NCBI GenBank assembly: GCA_937871605.1
Contig: CALMRM010000031.1
Coordinates: 1,551-16,111, forward strand
DNA: 14,561 nucleotides
Direction: 5' to 3'
Origin: an uncultured Terriglobus sp.
Lineage (GTDB): Bacteria; Acidobacteriota; Terriglobia; Terriglobales; Acidobacteriaceae
Positions 1 to 5,827 of this stretch are shown here, in pieces. The position numbers and the translations under genes are program-made. Numbering within the stretch: the stretch's first letter is position 1; the number at the start of each line of letters is the position of its first letter. The notes beneath the pieces are model-generated. The model saw nothing but the letters and a program-made list of their open reading frames with translations. It was not told where the DNA came from and made no database searches.

Positions 1-4
1 AGGT

Positions 5-439
5 GTGAGCCACGAAGGCATACGGCTGATTTCGCAGGAGGAGAGCCGCCGCGCCACCGTCGCGGAGCAGCCCCTGCCGCATGCTGCCACCACGCCTGCA
101 AAGGTGCGTGTCGCGCTGACCGAGGGCACCGGCCTCAGCATCGAGTGGAAAGACGGCCACCGCTCGCACTGGACCTTTCCCTTCCTGCGCGATGCCTGCC
201 CCTGCGCTACCTGCCACGAAGAGCGCGAAAAGTCGGGCCGCCACCCTGGCGAGCCACGCCCCATGCCCAAGCAAGTTTTCCCTATCTACACACCACCCGC
301 GCGCCCGCTGGAGGCACTGCCCATAGGGCGGTACGCACTGAAATTTAAGTGGGCCGATGGTCATGAGAGTGGAATCTACTCCTGGGATTTCCTGCGCCGC
401 CTCGACAGCGACTGCTCGGCTGAGTCTAAGAAACCATGA
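5..439 (+). CDS. DUF971 (GBBH-like N-terminal domain) protein
   Basis: A 144-residue protein that matches the DUF971 family, the small domain also found at the N-terminus of gamma-butyrobetaine hydroxylases. The domain runs from about residue 33 to 133. It has the family's beta-rich 'IEWKDGH' and 'FKWADGHESGIYSWDFLRRL' stretches and a cysteine cluster, C65-P-C67-A-T-C70, which could hold a metal. The biochemical role of free-standing DUF971 proteins is not established here; links to iron-sulfur or iron-dependent enzymes are family-level suggestions. The start used is GTG at position 5. The window begins 4 bases upstream, so the ribosome site is not visible and the true start may lie further left; residues 1-32 are poorly conserved-looking. 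The stop overlaps the next gene's start by four bases (ATGA), so the two genes form a coupled operon. Confidence 0.85.
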   Translation: MSHEGIRLISQEESRRATVAEQPLPHAATTPAKVRVALTEGTGLSIEWKDGHRSHWTFPFLRDACPCATCHEEREKSGRHPGEPRPMPKQVFPIYTPPARPLEALPIGRYALKFKWADGHESGIYSWDFLRRLDSDCSAESKKP

Positions 440-1221
440 GTCGCGTAGACACCCTGCAGGCGCGCCTGCAGCCGCTGTACCAACAACTGGCCGCCCATCC
501 GCTGTACCGCTCCCTCGTTCGTGTGGAGGACCTGCGCCTCTTCATGGAATCACACGTGTTTGCCGTGTGGGACTTCATGAGCCTGCTCAAAACGCTGCAG
601 CGCGGCCTGACCTGTGTGGATGTGCCTTGGCTGCCCAGCTCCGCGCCGGAAAGCCGCCGCCTGGTCAACGAGATTGTGCTGGGGGAAGAGAGCGATGTCT
701 ACGAGGGCGTGGCCATCAGCCACTTCGAGCTGTACCTCCTGGCCATGCACAAGACTGGCGCATCCACTGCGGGCATTGACGCCCTGGTGGCAGCCCTGCA
801 CGAGGGCAAGGGCATCCACACGGCGCTGGACAACTGCGGTGCACCAGCGGACGCCACCCGCTTTGTGCGTGACACGTTTGCGCTGATCGAATCCCGTGGA
901 CTGCATGCTGTCGCCGCAGCCTTCACCTTTGGCCGCGAAGACCTGATCCCCGACATGTTCCGTGGGCTGGTGCGCGACCTGAACCGCGAACTGCACGGCA
1001 CCCTCTCCACCTTTATCTGGTACCTGGAACGCCACATTGAGGTAGACGGCGACGAGCACGGTCCCATGGCGCTGCGCATGGTCAGCAGCCTGTGCGGCGA
1101 GGACGATCGCAAGTGGGCTGAAGCCGAAGAGGCGGCGACCTTTGCTCTAACCGCACGCCTGCGGCTCTGGGACGGCATCGCCAGCAGCATCGGCGCGAAC
1201 CAGGTACTCCTTGCGGGCTGA
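436..1221 (+). CDS. DUF3050 family protein, heme-oxygenase-like fold
   Basis: 261 residues, close to the usual length of DUF3050 proteins, a family placed in the heme-oxygenase-fold clan. Recognisable blocks in order: 'ESHVFAVWDFMSLL' (residues 38-51), 'NEIVLGEESD' (78-87), 'SHFELYL' (95-101), 'FGREDLIPDMF' (165-175) and 'ERHIEVDGDEHGP' (198-210). Acidic and histidine residues recur helix by helix (E38, H40, E79, E84/E85, H96, E168, H200, D204, H208). This pattern resembles the metal ligands of heme-oxygenase-like diiron oxidases; that reading is inference, and no substrate can be named. The ATG overlaps the stop of the DUF971 gene (ATGA), so translation is probably coupled. The last residues (NQVLLAG) and the TGA are encoded within a hairpin-repeat cluster, so the original C-terminus may have been slightly different. 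Confidence 0.85.
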   Translation: MSRVDTLQARLQPLYQQLAAHPLYRSLVRVEDLRLFMESHVFAVWDFMSLLKTLQRGLTCVDVPWLPSSAPESRRLVNEIVLGEESDVYEGVAISHFELYLLAMHKTGASTAGIDALVAALHEGKGIHTALDNCGAPADATRFVRDTFALIESRGLHAVAAAFTFGREDLIPDMFRGLVRDLNRELHGTLSTFIWYLERHIEVDGDEHGPMALRMVSSLCGEDDRKWAEAEEAATFALTARLRLWDGIASSIGANQVLLAG

Positions 1222-1262
1222 AAGCCCGCGCTGTAAGAGCCTGGGGCGCAGCCCCAGGTACT
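1201..1262. repeat. REP-like hairpin element between CAGGTACT direct repeats
   Basis: The 8-mer CAGGTACT occurs at 1201-1208 and again at 1255-1262. Between them are two compact hairpins: GCGGGCT-GAA-AGCCCGC at 1213-1229 and CCTGGGGC-GCA-GCCCCAGG at 1240-1258 (the second 8-mer overlaps the end of the second stem). Two GC-rich stems with three-base loops at the end of a gene resemble REP/BIME-type intergenic repeats. The direct repeats could be target duplications or simply parts of a longer repeat family; one copy cannot decide this. The element contributes the last codons and stop of the DUF3050 gene. Confidence 0.5.
1213..1229. terminator. Perfect 7-bp hairpin with GAA loop over the DUF3050 stop codon
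   Basis: GCGGGCT / AGCCCGC with loop GAA. The TGA stop of the DUF3050 gene spans the last base of the 5' arm and the first two loop bases. There is no T-run on either side, so it may act as a 3'-end mRNA stabiliser rather than an intrinsic terminator. Confidence 0.4.
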
Positions 1263-1277
1263 AGACGCAGTACACCA

Positions 1278-1294
1278 GCGGGCTGAAGGCCTGC
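1278..1294. terminator. Imperfect copy of the GAA-loop hairpin at the glycosyltransferase 3' end
   Basis: GCGGGCT-GAA-GGCCTGC folds into a 7-bp stem with two G-T pairs, and repeats the sequence of the hairpin at 1213-1229. It lies 1 nt beyond the TAA stop (1296-1298) of the minus-strand glycosyltransferase gene, in the 74-bp gap between two convergent genes. It probably protects or ends transcripts from either side. No T-run is present. Confidence 0.35.
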
Positions 1295-1295
1295 G

Positions 1296-2666
1296 TTATG
1301 CGCCAGAGCGCCTGCGTGCCGACTGGAACAGGTACACGCCTAGCACGCAAATCAGCGGTTCCAGCATATGCCGGAACCGCGCCTGCACGGTGACAGTGTA
1401 GTACGGCAGCGGTAGCAGCACAAACGCCGCCAGCAACACCAGTCTGCCGGGCACGCGTCGCCGCACCGCCAGCGCCACGCCCATCAGCCCAGCCAGTGAC
1501 AGGAACTGGAATGATGCCAGGCGCGCATACTCCAACACACCAGCTTCTTCCACGGATTTCGGCACGCCCATCCAGTACATCCACACGCGTTTGCCTGTCA
1601 GTTGGGCGAAGCGTGCGGGGTGCGTCCGAATCCAGCGCTGCGCTTTTGCGCCCCGGTCGGCCACCCACGCCGGTTCTTCGAGCGTGCGGCGGAAATCCTT
1701 GTCTGCCTGCGCCGGCTCGCCCATGGCGGTGTACTCGGCCAAGATGCGGTGGTTCTCCAACGGAACCGTTCTGCCCCACGGGAAGCCGGTGGACCACGGC
1801 GAGTTGCCCTCGAAGTTCTCCGCGCCAAAGTTGTCGCGCAGAGGAATGAAGCGGTGAAAGACAACGTAGTTCCGCGCCGCCCACGGTGCCAGCACCAGCA
1901 CGAACATCAGTGCAGCCAACGCTGCCTGGCGCAGGCGCGGACCCAGTGGCCGCGGCAGCAGCGCTTGCCAGGCGCGGTCTTCGCGAGTCCGGGTCCCATC
2001 CTGCCCAGCACCCGCGGTAAAGACGTATAAGCCCAGCACCGGTAGCATGAGCAGCGGCGTGGGGTTTAACAGCGCCAGCACACCCCATAAAAGCCCGAAG
2101 GCAGCCCACTGCTGCCACGTCTGCCGGGGCGGTTCACGGTCGCCTACACCACGCATCCGCAGGCTCAGCACGATCAGCGCCGTCAGCACCGCAGCCGTCG
2201 CCGACATCTCCCAAATCCAGCGCACTGCATACTGCATGGCTGCCGGGTACAGCGCCCACAACCATCCGCTCCACAGCGCCACCCGCCGATTGAAGCAGCG
2301 GGCACCGATCTCCCACACCAACACCGCTGTCCACGCCGACAGCAACGAGTTCACCGCAAGCAGGGCAAACGCAGACAGCCGCGAGTACACGCCAAACACC
2401 TTGAATACGCCGCCAATCAGCAGCGTGTACAGCGGCGGCGTCCATGCCGTGGGACCGGTGTGGCCGGTGAACGGGTCGCTGTAGCCATAGCCGGTGGCCA
2501 AAGCCCGCCCGATTCGGCCCATCTCCCAGCCAAACTCAAAATGGTCGTCCGACAGGCGAACCTTGTACGTGTGAGCCAGCAAAATGTACAGCAGACGCAC
2601 AACAAAGGCGGCAGAAAACAGCTGGAAACGCAGCCTTTTATCGTTCTGTGGCGGAGAGTGCACCAT
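1296..2666 (-). CDS. GT39/ArnT-like multi-pass membrane glycosyltransferase
   Basis: 456 residues and strongly hydrophobic, with roughly nine to eleven membrane segments. The first is at about residues 14-31. Next comes an outward loop with acidic residues (D40, D41, E48) and 'TAWTPPLYTLLIGGVFKVFG', the layout of the GT39/ArnT/PMT superfamily, in which an acidic residue of the first periplasmic loop is catalytic. These enzymes move sugars from polyprenyl-phosphate donors to lipid or protein acceptors; donor and acceptor cannot be read here. The C-terminal third after about residue 240 has a soluble stretch (about 250-350) and then more helices. The ATG at 2666 is preceded by GGAGG about 4 nt away. 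The next codon, GTG at 2663, has better spacing and could be the true start. It lies 41 nt downstream of the HD-GYP gene on the same strand, so co-transcription is likely. Confidence 0.75.
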   Translation of the reverse strand: MVHSPPQNDKRLRFQLFSAAFVVRLLYILLAHTYKVRLSDDHFEFGWEMGRIGRALATGYGYSDPFTGHTGPTAWTPPLYTLLIGGVFKVFGVYSRLSAFALLAVNSLLSAWTAVLVWEIGARCFNRRVALWSGWLWALYPAAMQYAVRWIWEMSATAAVLTALIVLSLRMRGVGDREPPRQTWQQWAAFGLLWGVLALLNPTPLLMLPVLGLYVFTAGAGQDGTRTREDRAWQALLPRPLGPRLRQAALAALMFVLVLAPWAARNYVVFHRFIPLRDNFGAENFEGNSPWSTGFPWGRTVPLENHRILAEYTAMGEPAQADKDFRRTLEEPAWVADRGAKAQRWIRTHPARFAQLTGKRVWMYWMGVPKSVEEAGVLEYARLASFQFLSLAGLMGVALAVRRRVPGRLVLLAAFVLLPLPYYTVTVQARFRHMLEPLICVLGVYLFQSARRRSGA

Positions 2667-2707
2667 CCCTCCTCCACCATACCGTGCCAGAGAGGCCGGC
2701 TGTAGAG

Positions 2708-4201
2708 TTATGCCGGAGTCAAACGGAAGGGTGGCGGCTCAACCAGCAGGAGGTCCGGTACCGCGCTCAGGTCGATCGCAGGTATGTCCTCCAGCGGTAG
2801 TACGGCGAGTTCGTCCAGCACAGACAGGGCAGCGTCTACCACCGCTGGGTCCAGCCGGGCCGCCGTCTCCTGCGCCAACTGTCGCTGCACCTCGCCTGGG
2901 TGCAGGTCCTCCCGATAGGGACGGCTCGCCATCATGGCGCTCAACACATCAGCGACCGCCAGAATGCGCGCCTCAATCGCCAACTCTGACCCTTTGAGCC
3001 GATGGGGATAGCCGCTGCCATCCAACCGCTCATGGTGCTGGCTAACGAGTGTAGCCACATCACGAAAGGCACCCACGCTGGACAGCAGTTGCTTGCCCAC
3101 CAGCGGGTGCCGGTGCACGGTGGCCCACTCCTCGCTACTGAGCGGCTCCGGCTTGTCCAGCAGGGTGTTGGGCACGCTCAGCATGCCAATGTCGTGCAGC
3201 AACGCAGCGCGGCGCACCATGCCCGTACTCTCCAGTGGGAGGTCCATGGCCCGGCTAATGAGCGTGGCCGCCTCGGTCGTCGCAACCGAGTGGCGAAAGG
3301 TAAACGGGCTTTTGGCATCCACCACGTCGGCAAAGCCGCTGCAGATCAGGTCGATATCACGTTCTGCCAGGGCGAGCGAACTCCCCGGGTCCAGCGCCAC
3401 GACCGCGGAACGCACCTCGTTCTGGTCATCGCCTGGCAAGCAGTGCGTCCACAGCGCGCCGCGCTGCTGCAGACTTTCCGCCGCACGCACCACCTCCGGG
3501 TCGTACCATGCGTTGGCTCGCTCTCTCAGCGTATCCAGTGCGCGAGCCGGACCGTACTCCTGGCAGAAAAGATCCAGGTACTGCGCTGCGCTACAGATGC
3601 GACCGGCCAGCGGAATCTGGTCGCCAGCAAGGCGGTCTGGCAGCCCGTGCCCGTTCCAGTGCTCATCCAGCGTGTATACCGCGGCGCAGGTGTCAATGGG
3701 CATGCCCAGCTTGTGCAGTATCGCCGCCCCGCGCTCGCACCGTGCGCCGATCACCTCTGCCGTCAGGTCGCCGCGGCTGCTCACCATGCGGTACACCTGG
3801 CGCACCCGGCTCCACACATCGGCCTCAGGAGCTACGTTCTCCCAGACAAAGGTGAGCGCCTCACGGTTGGGCTTGCCCAGCTTCTCGCGGTCCATCAGCT
3901 TGAACTGCTGTTTTACGGTCTGATCGTCCGCGTCAAACGCCTCCGCCATGCGCGAAGCGTTGGCGCTGCAGCCAATATCTTTCAGCAGCAGCGCGTAATA
4001 CAGGTCGGCCATGGCAGGTGCGGATAGGCCAAGCTCGCCTCCCAGCTGCATCCCTAACATGCAGGTGCGAATGGCATGCCCAGGCCGCGCACCCTCCGTG
4101 ATATCGAGCGCAACCGATAGCGCCGAGAGGATTTCTCCCAGCGTAACCGGCTCACGTGCGGTGTACGGCGCGGAACTGGCATGCGGCTGCGGCATTCTCA
4201 T
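2708..4201 (-). CDS. Tandem HD domain protein with C-terminal HD-GYP (c-di-GMP phosphodiesterase-type)
   Basis: 497 residues and no membrane segment, so probably cytoplasmic. The C-terminal half (about 300-455) is a canonical HD-GYP domain: H304 in 'FRHS', H336-D337-I338-G339, 'HRHPLVGKQLL', and H389-H390-E391-R392 followed by D394-GSGYP-399. HD-GYP domains hydrolyse cyclic di-GMP (or related dinucleotides) using a two- or three-metal centre. The N-terminal half (about 20-230) looks like a second, decayed HD domain: 'LLLKDIGC' at 71-78 has K in place of the metal-binding H, and 'LDEHWNGHGLP' mirrors the HHE-GYP region without GYP. It probably serves as a sensor or dimer module. There is no receiver, PAS or DNA-binding domain. 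The ATG at 4201 has AGG directly touching it. The ATG at 4195 (residue 3) has AGGA 5 nt upstream and is the better-placed start. Confidence 0.85.
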   Translation of the reverse strand: MRMPQPHASSAPYTAREPVTLGEILSALSVALDITEGARPGHAIRTCMLGMQLGGELGLSAPAMADLYYALLLKDIGCSANASRMAEAFDADDQTVKQQFKLMDREKLGKPNREALTFVWENVAPEADVWSRVRQVYRMVSSRGDLTAEVIGARCERGAAILHKLGMPIDTCAAVYTLDEHWNGHGLPDRLAGDQIPLAGRICSAAQYLDLFCQEYGPARALDTLRERANAWYDPEVVRAAESLQQRGALWTHCLPGDDQNEVRSAVVALDPGSSLALAERDIDLICSGFADVVDAKSPFTFRHSVATTEAATLISRAMDLPLESTGMVRRAALLHDIGMLSVPNTLLDKPEPLSSEEWATVHRHPLVGKQLLSSVGAFRDVATLVSQHHERLDGSGYPHRLKGSELAIEARILAVADVLSAMMASRPYREDLHPGEVQRQLAQETAARLDPAVVDAALSVLDELAVLPLEDIPAIDLSAVPDLLLVEPPPFRLTPA

Positions 4202-4206
4202 CCTAG

Positions 4207-4248
4207 GACAGGCCTGATGCTACGTTGCACGCGCAGCATCGCCCTGTC
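4207..4248 (-). promoter_or_regulatory. Two-part leader hairpin immediately upstream of the HD-GYP start
   Basis: Read on the minus strand, GACAGG and GATGCT (arms) pair with AGCATC and CCTGTC across a 13-nt loop, giving two 6-bp helices with a 2/3-nt internal loop. The structure ends 5 nt before the ATG at 4201, next to the only ribosome-site-like sequence (AGGA). It could therefore occlude or expose the start. No known riboswitch class was recognised. Confidence 0.45.
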
Positions 4249-4265
4249 TGTAACTCTACGCGCTG

Positions 4266-4296
4266 GCGCTGTGGTGGCACACTGCCCCACCAGCGC
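4266..4296. repeat. Inverted repeat in the HD-GYP upstream region
   Basis: GCGC and TGGTGG on one side pair with CCACCA and GCGC on the other, with a 2-nt bulge and a 9-nt loop. It lies in the 219-bp gap between the msrB 3' end and the HD-GYP start. It may be part of the same structured leader or an operator; nothing else supports either view. Confidence 0.35.
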
Positions 4297-4340
4297 TGCA
4301 CATTACCTCAAGTACGTTCCCGGTTTCCGTTTGGATGGCC

Positions 4341-4368
4341 TGTCTTTACACTTTTGTGAAAAAAGACA
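4341..4368 (-). terminator. Probable msrB terminator (A/T-rich hairpin)
   Basis: TGTCTTT and AAAGACA flank an inner CAC-TTTT-GTG stem. On the minus strand it begins about 52 nt after the msrB stop. There is no clean T-run after the stem, but the T-rich arm and the position suggest an end-of-transcript signal for msrB. Confidence 0.4.
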
Positions 4369-4420
4369 TTCTGAGCGGCTTACTCGGACTGCTCCACCGG
4401 CCGGACAAGCGTCCCGTGAG

Positions 4421-4849
4421 CTACTGCTCGCCCTCAAAGTTCAAGGATGCGGAGTTGATGCAGTAGCGCAGTCCTGTGGGATTCGGGCCATCCGGAAAGA
4501 CGTGGCCCAGGTGCGCACCGCAATTACTGCACACCACTTCTACACGCCGCATACCGTAGCTGCGGTCCTCGATCGCCTCGATAGCATCGGCACTCACCGG
4601 CTGGTAAAAGCTCGGCCAGCCGCTGCCGCTCTCGAACTTGGTCCCCGACGTAAACAGCGGCGCGCTACACGCGCCACAGTGGTACACCCCATCCGCGTGG
4701 TTCTCATACAGCTTGCCCGTAAACGCCCGTTCCGTACCCTTCTCGCGCATGACATGGAACTGCTCCGGCGTTAGCAGCTCCCGCCATTCCCCCTCGGTCT
4801 TGTGCACGCGGCGCGGTGCGTCCGTCGGGGTCAATCCTGTGTACGCCAT
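4421..4849 (-). CDS. msrB: Peptide-methionine (R)-S-oxide reductase
   Basis: 142 residues from the ATG at 4849, which has AGGAG 5 nt upstream. The frame stays open to 4882, but the added residues look unlike the family, so the shorter form was chosen. MsrB reduces the R epimer of methionine sulfoxide in proteins, usually with thioredoxin. All landmarks are present. Two zinc-binding CxxC pairs are seen (C58/C61 in 'YHCGACSAPLF'; C107/C110 in 'VCSNCGAHLGHVF'). The substrate-pocket 'GSGWPSFYQP' is intact, as is the catalytic cysteine C130 in 'RYCINSASLNF'. No signal peptide, so cytoplasmic. It lies 59 nt downstream of ridA on the same strand, and the two repair enzymes may share a transcript. 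Confidence 0.95.
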   Translation of the reverse strand: MAYTGLTPTDAPRRVHKTEGEWRELLTPEQFHVMREKGTERAFTGKLYENHADGVYHCGACSAPLFTSGTKFESGSGWPSFYQPVSADAIEAIEDRSYGMRRVEVVCSNCGAHLGHVFPDGPNPTGLRYCINSASLNFEGEQ

Positions 4850-4908
4850 AAGTTCTCCTGTGAAATTAGACGCAACAACCACCCGTGGCGGACCATGAAC
4901 CGGATGGC

Positions 4909-5316
4909 TCAGGCACCTGGGGGAAAGCGCGCCAGCACCTCAATTTCCACTAGCGCATCCTTCGGCAGCCGCGCCACCTCAACCGTGGAGCGCGCAGGCG
5001 GCACCACGCCCTCCGGCGCAAAGCTTTCGCCATAGACAGCGTTCATGGCGGCAAAGTCGTTCATGTCTTTCAGGAAGACGACCGTTTTCACCACGTCGGC
5101 AAAGCCGAGCCCAGCGGCCCGCAACACCGCCTCCACATTGGCCAGCACCTGCCGCGTCTGCGCCTGCAGGCCGCCTTCCACCACCTCACGCGTCACCGGG
5201 TCGAAGCCCACCTGGCCGGAGAGGAACAGGAGGTCACCAGAGCGAACTGCCTGCGTGTAGGGGCCGATGGCGGCGGGTGCGTCAGGGGTGGTGATGGCGA
5301 GTTTCTCAGTAGGCAT
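4909..5316 (-). CDS. ridA: RidA family reactive intermediate/imine deaminase
   Basis: 135 residues, against 125-130 for typical RidA. RidA trimers hydrolyse reactive 2-aminoacrylate and related imines formed by PLP enzymes to keto acids and ammonia. Family markers seen: Y20 in 'AIGPYTQAV', 'LLFLSGQVGFDP', 'VFLKDMNDFAAMNAVYGESF', the substrate-carboxylate arginine R109 in 'PPARSTVEV', and E124 in 'ALVEIEVLARF'. R109 and E124 match E. coli Arg105 and Glu120 in spacing. The region before the ATG has no strong ribosome site. It sits between the broken coiled-coil gene (73 bp upstream) and msrB on the same strand. Confidence 0.93.
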   Translation of the reverse strand: MPTEKLAITTPDAPAAIGPYTQAVRSGDLLFLSGQVGFDPVTREVVEGGLQAQTRQVLANVEAVLRAAGLGFADVVKTVVFLKDMNDFAAMNAVYGESFAPEGVVPPARSTVEVARLPKDALVEIEVLARFPPGA

Positions 5317-5389
5317 GCAGCTATCTTAGCTAGCCCGGAGACACTGCCTGACTGACCGGAGGAGGCAACAGGGCCAGCGAGAGACGCGC

Positions 5390-5737
5390 TTACAGCCGTG
5401 CCTTAATCTCTTCGATCCGGCCGTCTAGCCTGCCGGTAACGTTGTGGAAGACCTTGAGATCACCCTCAATCAAGTCAAGGCGTCGCCCCACCTCGGTGAA
5501 TTGCCGATGCATGTCGGCCTTCAGGTCGGCCTGAACACGGTCGATCCGTTAATTCACTTCGGCAAATTGCCGGTACGTCTCAACCTTTGTCTCGGCGAAC
5601 TGCCGGTTCGTTTCAGCCTTTGTCTCGGCAAACTGCCGGTTCATATCGATTTTCAGGTCCGCGAAGTCGCGGCGATTGAGCCAGATGCCGCCCAGGATGC
5701 CGAGGAACAGCAGAATCATAGGACCGTACTCGTGCAT
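5390..5737 (-). pseudogene. Membrane-anchored coiled-coil protein gene split by an in-frame TAA
   Basis: Start ATG at 5737 with GGAGGG about 9 nt upstream. The first 62 codons give one membrane helix (about residues 6-20, 'PMILLFLGILGGIWL') and then 11-residue repeats of the form RQFAETKAETN. TAA at 5551-5549 stops the frame at codon 63. Reading on in the same frame gives 52 more codons to the TAA at 5392-5390, and the 11-residue register continues (RVQADLKADMH, RQFTEVGRRLD, LIEGDLKVFHN). The intact product would be 115 residues: a small inner-membrane protein with a long cytoplasmic or periplasmic hendecad coiled coil. A single C-to-T change (CAA to TAA) would explain the break. The N-terminal 62 residues may still be made. 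I do not recognise a named function; similar short helix-plus-coil proteins are common in bacterial genomes. Confidence 0.7.
5493..5657. repeat. 33-nt tandem repeat inside the coiled-coil gene
   Basis: Units of 33 nt start at 5493, 5526, 5559, 5592 and 5625. Those at 5559, 5592 and most of 5625 are highly similar (core TCGGCAAACTGCCGGTTC); the unit at 5493 is clearly related (TCGGTGAATTGCCGATGC), while 5526 is degenerate. The period encodes an 11-residue (hendecad) protein repeat, so copy-number changes keep the frame. Confidence 0.75.
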
Positions 5738-5827
5738 GCCGATGCGCCCTCCAGTACACGCATGGTATCAGCAGACACTCCCTGGCTGGCGGAAGTCGGG
5801 GATGCATCCAACCACGGAGGAGTTCTT

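Noticed and set aside
1201..1294. CRISPR-like repeats
   Set aside because: Only short hairpins of differing sequence with irregular spacing and no spacer-sized units; fits REP-like elements better.
3002..4027. Long plus-strand open frame (341 codons)
   Set aside because: It is antisense to the HD-GYP gene, whose domain motifs are unmistakable. The frame has no recognisable domain.
4850..4882. Longer msrB start at 4882
   Set aside because: The ATG at 4849 has AGGAG at ideal spacing and matches the usual family length. The extra 11 residues have no such support.
5444..5827. Upstream open extension of the aldo/keto reductase frame (128 extra codons)
   Set aside because: It is the antisense reading of the coiled-coil gene's 33-nt repeats. 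The true start at 5828 has a clear GGAGG and begins at the family N-terminus.
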